Shown: piece after piece, positions 8,030 to 16,848 of the stretch
Layout of the letters: each line of letters begins with the position of its first letter
How positions within the stretch are numbered: the stretch's first letter is position 1
NCBI GenBank assembly: GCA_018673255.1
Contig: JABHDC010000128.1
Span: forward strand, 1 to 27,975
Length of the DNA stretch: 27,975 nucleotides
Direction of reading: 5' to 3'
Source of the DNA: Gemmatimonadota bacterium
GTDB taxonomy: Bacteria; Latescibacterota; UBA2968; UBA8231
The notes under the pieces: model-generated
The model's database searches: none
Seen by the model: only the letters and a program-made list of their open reading frames with translations
What the model was told of the DNA's origin: nothing
Position numbers and translations under genes: made by a program

Positions 8030-8880
8030 TGCGATTCATCTATCTGTCGGACAGCCATTGGGGCGCAGGGGAGGCCGGATACCACCTGCAGCCGAAATAC
8101 GACGAGTATCTGCCGGATCTGCTGCAGGCGCTGCGTGACTGGATCCAGGAGAAGGGGCCCATCGACTTCGTCCTGCATGGCGGAGACATGATCCACGCCA
8201 CCAGCGACGAAGCCATCCTTGCCGCTGCCGATCACTTCGATCTGCCGATCCCGGTGCGACTGTGCCTGGGCAATCACGATCTTACGGCAGCGGGTGCTCT
8301 GGACTCCTGGCAGCGGTTGGCGCCCCAGTTCTTCGGGGGACGTGTCGACTTCGCGATCAAAGACCACGGCTGCCTGATCCACGTGATTCCCAACCAGTAT
8401 GGCTCGACTCCATTCCTCTGGTCCGACACGCAGGATCCGCATTTCCTTCCGGAGCAGGTCACGGCCCTCGAGGACCGGCTCAGCTCAGCGCCGGATGCGA
8501 CGCACCTGATCCTGACACACAGCCCGGTGTTCCCGATCGAACCGGCCCAGACCGGCATGGAAGAGCCCTTCCATCAGCCACCGACTACGTTCACCGATGT
8601 GGTCACAGGCCTGGCAGAGAAGTATGGTGCGACCTGTGTGCTGGGAGCGCACAGCCACGCCAACATGCACAAGAGCCTCAATGGTGTGGACTACATCACG
8701 GTCAGTTCCTTCGTCGAGGCTCCCTTTGAATTCAAGCTCTTCGAGATCGATGCGGATTCGCTGTCGATGGAGACACACAACCTGCGACAACGGATCGATC
8801 GGCCTGTCGATTACGACTGGGACAGCACTTTTGTTCAGGGCCGTGCCTGTGATCGATCCTTCCGCAAGGACCTGAAGTAA
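8029..8880 (+). CDS. Calcineurin-like metallophosphoesterase
   Basis: A 283-residue phosphoesterase with a complete two-metal site in the usual order: D8 and H10 in SDSHW, D53 in HGGD, N82-H83-D84 in GNHD, H164 in LTHSP, and H208/H210 in GAHSH. The family hydrolyses phosphomonoesters, phosphodiesters or nucleotides. No signal peptide is visible, so it is probably cytoplasmic. The ATG at 8029 shares its A with the previous stop (TGATG); an overlapping GTG at 8026 is less likely. Position within the URO-D/propeller/PHP string suggests it removes phosphate from an intermediate of the same pathway, but this is inference. Confidence 0.9.
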   Translation: MRFIYLSDSHWGAGEAGYHLQPKYDEYLPDLLQALRDWIQEKGPIDFVLHGGDMIHATSDEAILAAADHFDLPIPVRLCLGNHDLTAAGALDSWQRLAPQFFGGRVDFAIKDHGCLIHVIPNQYGSTPFLWSDTQDPHFLPEQVTALEDRLSSAPDATHLILTHSPVFPIEPAQTGMEEPFHQPPTTFTDVVTGLAEKYGATCVLGAHSHANMHKSLNGVDYITVSSFVEAPFEFKLFEIDADSLSMETHNLRQRIDRPVDYDWDSTFVQGRACDRSFRKDLK

Positions 8881-8932
8881 TGACACGGTGTGCCCGGATC
8901 CAGGCAGACTCACCCTTTGAGGAGATGCAGTG

Positions 8933-10387
8933 ATGACGAGCCCCATCGATCTGGGATCACGCCGTGAACTTTTCGTGGACTCCCTGCTCATCGACAGACT
9001 CAGGAAAGCCTCACTGCATCTGCACGAGCCCCAACCCCGCGAACTCGTGCTGCAGCATGACACGCCGTGGGAGGGACCCTTCAGTCTGTATCACACCATC
9101 ATCCACGATGGCGACAAGTATCTGCTGTACTACCGTGGCTGGAAGATACCGGAGGAGCCCGCCGTCTACTGCGTGGCCGTCAGCGACGATGGCGTTCACT
9201 TCGAGCGACCACAGATCGCCAAACACGCCTGGCACGGCGACAAGCAGAACAACATCATCTTTGCCCAGGAACCATTCACTCACACCATGGCGCCATTCCT
9301 CGACACGCGCGAGGGTGTGTCCGGAGCGCAGAGATACAAGGCGCTGAGTCGATATCTGACGGACAAGGATCATGAGGGCAAGCGCGATGCCTTCCTGCAC
9401 GGCCTGGTCAGTGCCGACGGGATCGACTGGGAATTGCTGGGTACCGAGCCGCTGATCACGGATGGGAAATTCGACTCGCAGAATGTCGGATTCTGGAGCG
9501 AGGCGGAGGATCAGTATGTCGCCTACTACCGGACCTTCAGTTCCCACGAAGGGATGCAGGAAGAGTATCGGGGGCCGACGACGACGGCTACGAGTCTGCG
9601 GCGGATCAAGCGAGCGACCAGCAAGGATTTCGTTCACTGGGAGCCCGGTGTCATCATGGACTATCGCCAGGATGGCAAGCAGGCGCCGGCTGAGGAATTC
9701 TACATCAACCAGACCAGGCCCTACTTCCGTGCGCCGCACATCTACGTGGCCCTGCCGGCCCGCTTCATGGATCAACGTAGCGCCGTTTCACCGGCTGCAG
9801 TTGAGCAGATGGATGTTCACCCGACGCAGCTGACCGCCTGCAGTGATGCGTGTTTCATGACGGCGCGCCCCGGCAACGCCTGGTACGATCGGACCTTCAT
9901 GGAAGGCTTCATCAAGCCGCGCATCGGTGCCGACCACTGGACGGCACGATGCAACTATCCGGTGGATGGTGTCGTGCAGACCGGACCGGACGAGATGAGT
10001 TTGTATGTGTGCGAGCACTACGCTCAACCCGGGAACCAGGTCAGACGATACAGCCTGCGCCTGGACGGATTCAGCTCGGTTCGGGCGCCCCACTCTGGCG
10101 GCGAACTGATCACGAAACCGGTGGTGTTCACTGGGGTTGAGTTGGAGCTGAACTACGCCACCAGTGCCGCGGGAAGCCTGCGGGTGGAGATCCGTGATGA
10201 GAGTGGCAAGCCGATTCCTGGATATACACTGCGCGAGGCAGTCGATATTTTCGGCAACCGCATCGACGGCCGCGCAGCCTGGAAACATGGCACGGATGTC
10301 TCGGGGCTGGCCGGTCGGCCGGTCCGTCTGCGTTTCGTGATGGGCGATGCGGATCTCTACAGCATGCGCTTTGCAGCGGCGGTGTGA
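8933..10387 (+). CDS. Five-bladed beta-propeller protein, glycoside hydrolase 32/43-like
   Basis: A 484-residue protein beginning RRELFVDSLLID, followed by repeated beta-rich segments with glycan-propeller turns (YLLYYRGW, VSDDGVHFE, ADGIDWELLG, YVAYYRTFSS, SKDFVHWEPG). The spacing matches the five-bladed propellers of GH32/43/68-type enzymes. A C-terminal beta-sandwich (about 385-484, ELELNYATSAAGSLRVEIRD) resembles the extra domain of GH32-like proteins. There is no signal peptide. The acidic catalytic triad cannot be assigned safely by eye, so it may be a hydrolase, phosphorylase or lectin-like protein. GAGGAG at 8919-8924 sets the start at ATG 8933 rather than GTG 8930. Its stop is near the start of the PHP gene, 52 bases after the phosphoesterase on the other side. 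Confidence 0.72.
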   Translation: MTSPIDLGSRRELFVDSLLIDRLRKASLHLHEPQPRELVLQHDTPWEGPFSLYHTIIHDGDKYLLYYRGWKIPEEPAVYCVAVSDDGVHFERPQIAKHAWHGDKQNNIIFAQEPFTHTMAPFLDTREGVSGAQRYKALSRYLTDKDHEGKRDAFLHGLVSADGIDWELLGTEPLITDGKFDSQNVGFWSEAEDQYVAYYRTFSSHEGMQEEYRGPTTTATSLRRIKRATSKDFVHWEPGVIMDYRQDGKQAPAEEFYINQTRPYFRAPHIYVALPARFMDQRSAVSPAAVEQMDVHPTQLTACSDACFMTARPGNAWYDRTFMEGFIKPRIGADHWTARCNYPVDGVVQTGPDEMSLYVCEHYAQPGNQVRRYSLRLDGFSSVRAPHSGGELITKPVVFTGVELELNYATSAAGSLRVEIRDESGKPIPGYTLREAVDIFGNRIDGRAAWKHGTDVSGLAGRPVRLRFVMGDADLYSMRFAAAV

Positions 10388-10433
10388 TCAACAGACCAAA
10401 GATCACTGGAGCCATCTGTTCAGTCGAATGGCG

Positions 10434-10445
10434 AGGAAAGGAAGG
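10434..10445 (+). promoter_or_regulatory. Strong purine-rich ribosome binding site inside the frame of the PHP gene
   Basis: AGGAAAGGAAGG lies 4-7 bases before GTG 10450. The alternative GTG 10384 overlaps the preceding stop but has no Shine-Dalgarno match. This favours initiation at 10450, right where the PHP-like sequence begins. Confidence 0.55.
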
Positions 10446-10449
10446 CAGC

Positions 10450-11604
10450 GTGCACAATCCATACGCAGGCGTGAACTGGGATCAGGCCAGACTCATCCCA
10501 TCGGCGTCCCACATGCACCTGGCCAACCAGAGCCATCTGGAGAATGCCTACCAGTTTGGGATCCGCCACTTCCCCATATCCAACTACTATCCATCGGCGC
10601 CATATGACGCCAAGACTCGACTGAGCGACTTCAGGTTACAGCAGTGGTGGCCGGCCACCCGTGATGGGCGCCGTATGGTTCCACCGATCAACTGGAATGA
10701 CATCGTCGACTGGTCCGACGAACTGGATGAGCCATACAGGTCGCAGGTGCCCTTCGGGGAGACCGAGCCTGTCTACACGGCCATTCCGGATGATGCCATT
10801 CTGAGTCACAATGCAGAGCACCACGGTTTCAGCAATTCGCAGGCGCACATCTGTAGTCCCGGTTCATCCTTCGCTTCGGGCACCTTCGATGTGCACAACA
10901 AATTTCAGCTGAATCAGCACGGCTTCCCCGTGGGATATGGCGGGACCTGGCAGGCGGCATTCGAAGGAATGATCGAGGGCCTGGACTACGCCGATGGTGG
11001 CGGGATCACGATCAACCATCCCACATGGTTCTCGAGATTCAGCGACGAGCAGGTCCTGGAGATGCTCGATTTCGATGATCGCGTGTTGGGGATCGAGATC
11101 TACAACGACTACAGTGGGAAGAGGGACTGGTCTCAGAACCCTGACTATGAGGCACCCGATGAACCGGAGCAGGGCTTCTCGCTGAAGCTGTGGGATCGCA
11201 TTCTGTCGACGGGCCGCAGATGCTGGGGGCACTGCGTACCGGATCACAGTGCCGGTGGAGGCAACTGGAAGGGGCGGTGTATGCTGGTCGTTGTGAATGA
11301 GACCGAACACGCGTGCCTGAAGGCCTACCGGGAAGGCAGCTTCTACGGGTGTCTCACGGGGGAGGGCCCATTTGTGAAGCATTTCGAGGCGTCCGAGACC
11401 TCAGTGTCCGTCACCTTGAGCAGCTCGGCACAGATCACTTTTGTGGCGGATGCGGTGGTGGCCAGGACGGTCACCGGAGACCACGCCATCTTTGACGTGC
11501 CACAGAGGAATGGTGCGGCAGGTGTCACCTACGTGCGTGTGGAAGTCCGGGACGACACCGGCGAGCGCCTCTTTCTGCAGCCCGTGCGCTACGGCACCGG
11601 GTAG
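10450..11604 (+). CDS. PHP-domain metal-dependent hydrolase
   Basis: A 384-residue protein with the polymerase-and-histidinol-phosphatase (PHP) fold. The N-terminal SHMHLAN gives H21 and H23. Later come NAEHHGFSNSQAHICSPGS, the strand ITINHP, LGIEIYND and CVPDHSAGG, all in the PHP ligand order. A C-terminal beta domain (CMLVVV...YREGSFYGCLTG...) is typical of stand-alone PHP proteins found with glycan genes. The reaction is usually phosphoester hydrolysis on a small molecule. The start is ambiguous: GTG 10450 has a strong binding site, while GTG 10384 would overlap the propeller stop by 4 bases and add 22 residues without family resemblance. No signal peptide. It lies seven bases before the DUF6785-like gene. 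Confidence 0.8.
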   Translation: MHNPYAGVNWDQARLIPSASHMHLANQSHLENAYQFGIRHFPISNYYPSAPYDAKTRLSDFRLQQWWPATRDGRRMVPPINWNDIVDWSDELDEPYRSQVPFGETEPVYTAIPDDAILSHNAEHHGFSNSQAHICSPGSSFASGTFDVHNKFQLNQHGFPVGYGGTWQAAFEGMIEGLDYADGGGITINHPTWFSRFSDEQVLEMLDFDDRVLGIEIYNDYSGKRDWSQNPDYEAPDEPEQGFSLKLWDRILSTGRRCWGHCVPDHSAGGGNWKGRCMLVVVNETEHACLKAYREGSFYGCLTGEGPFVKHFEASETSVSVTLSSSAQITFVADAVVARTVTGDHAIFDVPQRNGAAGVTYVRVEVRDDTGERLFLQPVRYGTG

Positions 11605-11611
11605 GGGTTCG

Positions 11612-13549
11612 TTGAACACACCCGAGGCTCAGCGGGTCTTCACCTTCCGGGCGATCCTCACCGGCAGCGTGTTGTCCCTGGTCATTGCGTGTGGAGCACC
11701 GTACGCCAACATGGTGATCCGGGGCTCGTATATGGCGCTGGATTTCAGCACGCCCGGGGCGATCTTCCTGCTGTTCCTGCTCGTGGGCCCGCTGAACTTC
11801 ATCGCCGGTTGTCTCCATCCGAGATTGCCGCTGCGCCGCGGCGAATTTCTGGTCGTCTTCGTCATGATGATCACGGCTTCGGCGATCCCCACCATGGGTC
11901 TGTCGGAGTATCTGCTGACCCAGACGACGGGGATGCAGTATTACGCCACGCCCGAGAATGACTGGGCGAATCTGATCGGGCCGCACGTGCCGGAGTGGCT
12001 GGTGCCGCAGAGCCAGCTGGCGATCAAGTGGTTCTACGAAGGCCTGCCGGCAGGCACGCCGCTGCCCTGGCGCGAGTGGGTGGCGCCCCTGTGTTACTGG
12101 TCCATTCTGGTGGCCAGTCTCTACCTGGTGATGATCTCTTCCATGGTGATCCTGAGACGCCAGTGGGTGGAAAAGGAGCGGCTCATCTTTCCGCTCGTGC
12201 AGGTGCCGCTGGCGATGGTGCAGGACACGGAGGATGGCAAGCGGGCCTTTCTGAGGAATCCCTTCATGTGGGCCGGCTTCGCCCTGCCGTTGATCGCAAC
12301 CAGTCTTACTGCCCTGCACGCGTACTACAACTTCGTCCCCCTCGTGCAGCAGATGACGTCGATCCCTGTCTTCCGCAATGCCTTCGGGCTGATCATTCGC
12401 CTCAGTTTTCCCATGGTGGGTTTCTCCTTTCTCATCAATCTCGATATCGCCTTCAGCCTCTGGTTCTTCAGTCTGCTGAATACCTTCCTGCGAGGAGGAC
12501 TGGCGCTTCTCGGTATCGCCAGCGACCAGAGATTGGGGATCTACGGTGCCGCTCCCATACCGATCCAGGCACATCAGGGGCAGGGGGCGCTGTTTGTCCT
12601 GGTGCTGTTCGGTCTGTGGCTTGCGCGTGGTCATCTGCGACAAGTGTGGCGCAAGGCCGTCTACGGCGACGAGAGTGTGGATGACTCGCGGGAGATCATG
12701 TCCTACCGGTCGGCCGTTCTGAGTCTGGCAGGGGGGTATGTGACGCTCGTGGTCTGGCTGACGCTGTCAGGATTGGATCTGTGGGCGGCAATCCTGATGT
12801 TGAGCCTGGCTTTCCTGATCTTTGTGGGCCTCACCCGCATCGTCGCCGAAAGTGGTGTCGCTGCTGCTGCCAGCCCCCTGATTGCTGCTGCGACGCTGGT
12901 GTCGGCGACGGGATCGCAGGTCCTGGGCCCCTCCGGGATGGTGGGGCTCGCCTACGCCCACGTATGGTCTGCTGACATTCGTACGTTCGTCATGGCCTCA
13001 TGTGCTCACAGTCTGAAACTGAGCGAACACATGGGGCGCAATGTCCGCCCGCTGTTCTGGGTGCTCCTGCTTGCCATCCTGTTGAGCCTGGTCAGTTCCA
13101 TCTGCACGATTCTCTATCTGGCCTACGAGTATGGCGGCATCAACCTGAACAGCTGGTTCTTCGACGGCGGCACGCGGGCGCCCTTTGAGTTCATCGCCCA
13201 GAAGCTCAATACGCCCACGGGCCCGAGTCTCGAAGGCTGGGTGAATACGGCGCTCGGTGCCGGTTTCATGACGCTGCTGATGGCCGCTCGTCATCGTCTG
13301 CTGTGGTGGCCACTTCACCCGGTAGGGTATCCGATCTCGATGGTGTGGCTCATGGACCAGCTGTGGTTCAGCATCTTCCTGGCCTGGCTGTTCAAACTGG
13401 TGATCATCAAGTACGGCGGGCCCCGGGGTTACGCTCGTGCCCGGCCCTTCTTTCTTGGCCTGATTGCAGGCCAGTACGTCACCGCCGCACTGTGGCTGGT
13501 GATCGATGGATTCACGGGGATGACGGACAATCTCGTCTTCTGGATCTGA
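11612..13549 (+). CDS. Large polytopic membrane protein of the DUF6785/DUF6784 type (putative transporter)
   Basis: A 645-residue protein with a dozen or more hydrophobic helices from TFRAILTGSVLSLVIACG to the C-terminus. Conserved-looking loops are RRQWVEKERLIFPLVQVPL (between early helices), the glycine-rich GSQVLGPSGMVGL, HPVGYPIS, and AWLFKLVIIKYGG...RPFFLGLIAGQ near the end. I recognise this as the uncharacterised DUF6785/6784 pair, which is distantly reminiscent of oligopeptide-transporter-like carriers; that resemblance is from memory, not a search. The start is TTG 11612 with GGGG just before it; the longer open frame from 11441 lies over the PHP gene and is not credible. Its neighbours suggest it imports the substrate handled by this gene string. 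Confidence 0.8.
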   Translation: MNTPEAQRVFTFRAILTGSVLSLVIACGAPYANMVIRGSYMALDFSTPGAIFLLFLLVGPLNFIAGCLHPRLPLRRGEFLVVFVMMITASAIPTMGLSEYLLTQTTGMQYYATPENDWANLIGPHVPEWLVPQSQLAIKWFYEGLPAGTPLPWREWVAPLCYWSILVASLYLVMISSMVILRRQWVEKERLIFPLVQVPLAMVQDTEDGKRAFLRNPFMWAGFALPLIATSLTALHAYYNFVPLVQQMTSIPVFRNAFGLIIRLSFPMVGFSFLINLDIAFSLWFFSLLNTFLRGGLALLGIASDQRLGIYGAAPIPIQAHQGQGALFVLVLFGLWLARGHLRQVWRKAVYGDESVDDSREIMSYRSAVLSLAGGYVTLVVWLTLSGLDLWAAILMLSLAFLIFVGLTRIVAESGVAAAASPLIAAATLVSATGSQVLGPSGMVGLAYAHVWSADIRTFVMASCAHSLKLSEHMGRNVRPLFWVLLLAILLSLVSSICTILYLAYEYGGINLNSWFFDGGTRAPFEFIAQKLNTPTGPSLEGWVNTALGAGFMTLLMAARHRLLWWPLHPVGYPISMVWLMDQLWFSIFLAWLFKLVIIKYGGPRGYARARPFFLGLIAGQYVTAALWLVIDGFTGMTDNLVFWI

Positions 13550-13613
13550 GCCTGAGCAGACACACCTTGCGCCGGACGCCTGATCTCTCCTGATTCGCGA
13601 AATATCCCGTTGC

Positions 13614-13619
13614 AGGAGG
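13614..13619 (+). promoter_or_regulatory. Consensus ribosome binding site of the TIM-barrel gene
   Basis: AGGAGG lies six bases before ATG 13626, the best Shine-Dalgarno match in the window. It fixes the start of the downstream gene and suggests strong translation relative to its neighbours. Confidence 0.7.
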
Positions 13620-13625
13620 CGTGTC

Positions 13626-14948
13626 ATGTATACGTATCGTACCGCCCAGGGTGTCTGGCTCAACGACATGCGCAATCGCGCCCTGCCCGGGCGGCAGTGG
13701 CCGGATGTCACCCTCGATGATCGAGCTGAGGCGGACCTGATCGCCTCGATCCGCCTGCAGTCTGCTTCCGGCTTCGACAGCCTCACGGTCTTTGGCCTGC
13801 TCACGGCGCGAGACTGGATGCCGCAAGTCGAACGCACCGTCCCGGCTGGGCGCCGCCGTCGGGTGGGACGGATCCTGGATGCGGCCCATGCGGCGGGTAT
13901 CAAGATCTACTACGGTCTGGGTGTCTATAGCTGGGGTTTCGATCGGATCATCGCCAGCGATACTGCAATACAGGGAACCAATCCACACGCCATGTGTGCT
14001 GCCCGCCCGGCGTCACAACGCTGGATGCGGCGTGTCGTCGACTATGTGCTTGAGGGGTACGACTTCGATGGTTTTCACCTGGAGGCTTCCGACCAGGGGC
14101 GCTGTGCCTGTCCGGATTGTGCACCGCTGAGCAACACCGTCTACTACAGTCGGGTCAACGCCGAGACGGCCCGATACATCCGCGCCTGTGGTCCGGACAA
14201 GGTGCTGATGGTGAACATGTGCGGCTATCTGCCTCAAGGGCAGCGGGTGCCGGATGAGGAGTGGAAGGATCTATACGACCTGGGCGCGCAACTCGACTTT
14301 CTCATCGATGCGGGCCATCGCAGCTTCCACGTGGAGCCGACGAAGCGGCGCGACTTCATCGCCGGCCTGTCCTGCGCCTATGGCACCTCCGGCGGCGTCT
14401 GGGTTTATCCGCCGCAGCGCTGGAATCGCAGTCGGTGGTTCCTGCCCTGTACGCGGCGCAGCGGGGCCCACCTGGCTGAACTCTACGCCGATGGTGGCCG
14501 CGCAGTGGAATACTACATGGGGCCGTCCCACAACCCCGGCGTCGAAGTGAACATCGCTTTCGGAGGGCGCAAACTCACCGCCGTGACCCGATCGAACGAC
14601 GAGATTCTGGGCGAGGTGCTGACGACCCTCTACGACCCGCGCGACGATCACGCCGCCACCGAACTGGCAGCGATCTTCCACGAAGCAGAAGAGGCCTACT
14701 TCGCCCACGGTCAGCCGCAAGGGGAGATCCACCTCTGCCCGCTCATCGGGCGATCCGCGGGCGCTCCCATCTATCTGCGAGACCAGATGACGGCAGCGGG
14801 GCGACGCGCCTATGGCCGACGACTGGTCAAGCTTCTGCCAAGAGTGGAGCGACTCAGTGGCCGTGTGGGCGACAGATATCGGCTCGGACGTATCGGGCGA
14901 TGTATCCAGGCCACGCTGGCCGATCTCGAGCGTTTGGTGACATCATGA
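13626..14948 (+). CDS. TIM-barrel glycoside-hydrolase-like protein of unknown specificity
   Basis: A 440-residue soluble protein. Alternating strands and helices (FDSLTVFG, GIKIYYGLGVYSWGF, DGFHLEAS, KVLMVNMCGY, LDFLIDAG, GGVWVYPP) fit a beta/alpha barrel. The strand end HLEASDQG (E153, D156) sits where catalytic acids of GH10/GH20/GH67-like barrels lie. It is followed at once by three close cysteines, CACPDC (C160, C162, C165), seen in relatives that may bind metal or form a loop. A helical C-terminal region (340-440) is rich in Arg and Leu. No signal peptide. It overlaps the amidohydrolase start by 4 bases and follows the membrane protein after 76 bases. A glycosidase role is inference; it could be an inactive or non-glycan barrel. 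Confidence 0.65.
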   Translation: MYTYRTAQGVWLNDMRNRALPGRQWPDVTLDDRAEADLIASIRLQSASGFDSLTVFGLLTARDWMPQVERTVPAGRRRRVGRILDAAHAAGIKIYYGLGVYSWGFDRIIASDTAIQGTNPHAMCAARPASQRWMRRVVDYVLEGYDFDGFHLEASDQGRCACPDCAPLSNTVYYSRVNAETARYIRACGPDKVLMVNMCGYLPQGQRVPDEEWKDLYDLGAQLDFLIDAGHRSFHVEPTKRRDFIAGLSCAYGTSGGVWVYPPQRWNRSRWFLPCTRRSGAHLAELYADGGRAVEYYMGPSHNPGVEVNIAFGGRKLTAVTRSNDEILGEVLTTLYDPRDDHAATELAAIFHEAEEAYFAHGQPQGEIHLCPLIGRSAGAPIYLRDQMTAAGRRAYGRRLVKLLPRVERLSGRVGDRYRLGRIGRCIQATLADLERLVTS

Positions 14949-15802
14949 AGATCACCGATGCACACGCTCACGTATTCAGTGACGACGAGGCGCGTTATCC
15001 GATTCTGGACAGCGCGCGCAAACGCCCAGCCCACATCGGAACGGTACCACACCTTCAGCAGCAGATGGCATCAGCCGGCGTGCAGCGAGTGGTCGCCATA
15101 CACACCAGCATGACCTATGGCTTCGACAATCGCTTTCTGACCGATACGGCCCGAGCCCATGCGCCGTGGATGGCCGGCGTCTGCACCCTGCACCCTGAGG
15201 ACCCGGAGAGTCCCGATCTACTCAGACGGCTCGTGGGTGAGGCGAATGTGCGGGGGATGCGCAGTGTCCCGGCGGGGCAACCGGAGCGGCATCTGGATTA
15301 CTCCGTGGAAAAGCACCTCGACGACCCACGTGTCGATGCCCTGTGGCAGACCGCCGAGGACCTCGGCATCGTGATCAATGCCCTCATTCGTCTGCCGCTG
15401 GCGGATGAGTTGGAGGTCATGCTGGGGAGACACCCGAACCTGAGCGTGGTTCTCGACCACTGCATGTTTGCTCACGGGAGCGATGGCATCGAGGGGGAGA
15501 CGCTTCAGAAGACCCTGCACCTGGCGAGATATCCCAATCTGCACGCCAAACTCACCTGGCTGGTCGCCGGATCAGATCAGGAATCTCCCTTCGCCGATAC
15601 GCCCCCTTTACTCAGGGCAGTGATCGATGCGTATGGGCCGGACCGCTGTGTCTGGGGGAGTGACTTCCCGTGTGAGTTCTACACTCCGAAGACCACGTAT
15701 GCTGGCCATCTGGAGCTCTTCCGTCAGGAGTTGGGTCTCAGTGTCGCAGAGCAGGAAGCGATCCTCAGCAGCACACCAGGACGGCTGTGGTTCGGTGAAT
15801 AG
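14945..15802 (+). CDS. PF04909-type amidohydrolase (metal-dependent TIM-barrel)
   Basis: A 285-residue amidohydrolase-2 family protein, the group that includes decarboxylases such as ACMSD and lactone hydrolases. DAHAH gives H7 and H9, the mid-protein strand VVLDHCMF gives H172, and the C-terminal WGSDFP gives D240; together these are the family metal site. The start is ATG 14945 overlapping the previous stop (ATGA); an upstream in-frame ATG at 14900 lies within the previous gene. It is the last gene of the plus-strand string and is followed immediately by the hairpin at 15803-15834. In this family the substrates are commonly cyclic lactones, aromatic acids or sugar acids, so it may complete the pathway of the upstream genes. 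Confidence 0.88.
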   Translation: MKITDAHAHVFSDDEARYPILDSARKRPAHIGTVPHLQQQMASAGVQRVVAIHTSMTYGFDNRFLTDTARAHAPWMAGVCTLHPEDPESPDLLRRLVGEANVRGMRSVPAGQPERHLDYSVEKHLDDPRVDALWQTAEDLGIVINALIRLPLADELEVMLGRHPNLSVVLDHCMFAHGSDGIEGETLQKTLHLARYPNLHAKLTWLVAGSDQESPFADTPPLLRAVIDAYGPDRCVWGSDFPCEFYTPKTTYAGHLELFRQELGLSVAEQEAILSSTPGRLWFGE

Positions 15803-15834
15803 GAACCTGTCCGGGTGAATCCCCGGACAGGTTC
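15803..15834. terminator. Bidirectional terminator-like hairpin between convergent genes
   Basis: GAACCTGTCCGGG (15803-15815) pairs perfectly with CCCGGACAGGTTC (15822-15834), giving a 13-base stem with loop TGAATC. It begins at the base after the amidohydrolase stop and lies 28 bases from the 3' end of the convergent aldo/keto reductase gene. It has no long T-run but is placed to end transcription from both sides. Confidence 0.75.
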
Positions 15835-15862
15835 ATAGCCGGGCTGGCGTTGTCTCAACTCT

Positions 15863-16819
15863 TCAGTCGCGGCAGTCGATGACGGGTGGTTCGGCCTCGT
15901 TGAGCTTCTGCACCAGGACCGGATCCAGATCCCAGCCCGTCGCTCCCAGGTTGTCCTCCAACTGGTCCATTGTGCGCGGGCCGATGATGATGGAGTCGAT
16001 CTGCCGGTTCACCAGGGTCCAGTGGATGGCCACTTGAGAGGGTGACTTCCCACAACTCTGCGCTACGTCATTCACGATCCGCGCCACGTGCAGATTCTTG
16101 TCGGTCAGGCGCCGTTCTACGTCGTCCCCGGGGGTTGCGCCACGCGAGCCGAGTGGGGGTTCAGCGTCGGCTGCGTATTTCCCGGATAACACGCCACCAT
16201 ACAGCGGGCTGTGCGGGACGACACCGTACCCGGTCTCGGCACAGAAGGGGAGCAGTTCCGCCTCGATCTGACGGCACCCGACATTGTATCGTGGCTGGTC
16301 GGCCACGAAGGGACGCAGGCCCTGGTGATCGCAAGTGTTGAGAGCCTTGCACAGGACCCATGCGGGGTAGTGGGACGTCCCCGCATATAACACCTTGCCC
16401 TGCCGTACCAGGTCGTCCATGGCACGCAGTTCTTCTTCGAGAGATGTGCTTGAGTCAGGCCGGTGCAGGTAATAGAGATCGATGTGATCTGTGCGCAGGC
16501 GTTTGAGGCTTGCCTCTACCTGTGCCACGATGTGATATCGGGAGTTGCCCATGTCGTTGGGGCCGGGACCCATGCGGCCATGCACCTTGGTGGCCAGCAC
16601 CACCCGGTCACGTTTGCCCTCCAGCGCTTTGCCGGTCACCTCTTCTGACCTGCCCCCGTTGTACACGTTGGCTGTGTCGATGAAGTTGACGCCCGCCTCC
16701 AACGCGAGGTCGATCATGCGGATCGAGTCGGCTTCGTCCGTGCGTCCTCCGAATGTCATGCATCCCAGACACAGTTCCGATACCTGAACACCCGTAGTGC
16801 CCAGCGTTCGATATTCCAC
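15863..16819 (-). CDS. Aldo/keto reductase
   Basis: A 318-residue NADPH-dependent reductase of the AKR superfamily, converting aldehydes or ketones to alcohols. The catalytic tetrad is D48 and Y53 (FIDTANVY), K78 (ATKVHG) and H119 (YYLHRPD). The cofactor region near the C-terminus (IIIGPRTMDQLEDNLGA) is standard. It resembles the YajO/Tas-like and perakine-reductase-like branch; the substrate is unknown. The start is GTG 16819 (GTG-GAA-TAT) with GGGAAGGGA eleven bases upstream. It is the last gene of the minus-strand block and lies 29 bases after the second amidohydrolase, so it is probably co-transcribed with it. Confidence 0.92.
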   Translation of the reverse strand: MEYRTLGTTGVQVSELCLGCMTFGGRTDEADSIRMIDLALEAGVNFIDTANVYNGGRSEEVTGKALEGKRDRVVLATKVHGRMGPGPNDMGNSRYHIVAQVEASLKRLRTDHIDLYYLHRPDSSTSLEEELRAMDDLVRQGKVLYAGTSHYPAWVLCKALNTCDHQGLRPFVADQPRYNVGCRQIEAELLPFCAETGYGVVPHSPLYGGVLSGKYAADAEPPLGSRGATPGDDVERRLTDKNLHVARIVNDVAQSCGKSPSQVAIHWTLVNRQIDSIIIGPRTMDQLEDNLGATGWDLDPVLVQKLNEAEPPVIDCRD

Positions 16820-16848
16820 AGTTGAATCCCTTCCCTATGAACCTGGTC

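Noticed and set aside
11441..11611. N-terminal extension of the DUF6785-like frame
   Set aside because: It lies entirely over the 3' end of the PHP gene in another frame and gives Arg/Trp-rich sequence, whereas TTG 11612 begins right before the first membrane helix.
11525..12643. A long minus-strand open frame (372 codons) opposite the PHP and DUF6785-like genes
   Set aside because: Its translation is a low-complexity mix rich in Gln, Arg, His and Asp with no family resemblance, as expected antisense to hydrophobic GC-rich coding sequence. The plus-strand genes are clearly real.
12998..13903. A 301-codon minus-strand open frame across the end of the membrane protein and the start of the TIM-barrel gene
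   Set aside because: It is antisense to two well-supported genes and has no recognisable domain or binding site.
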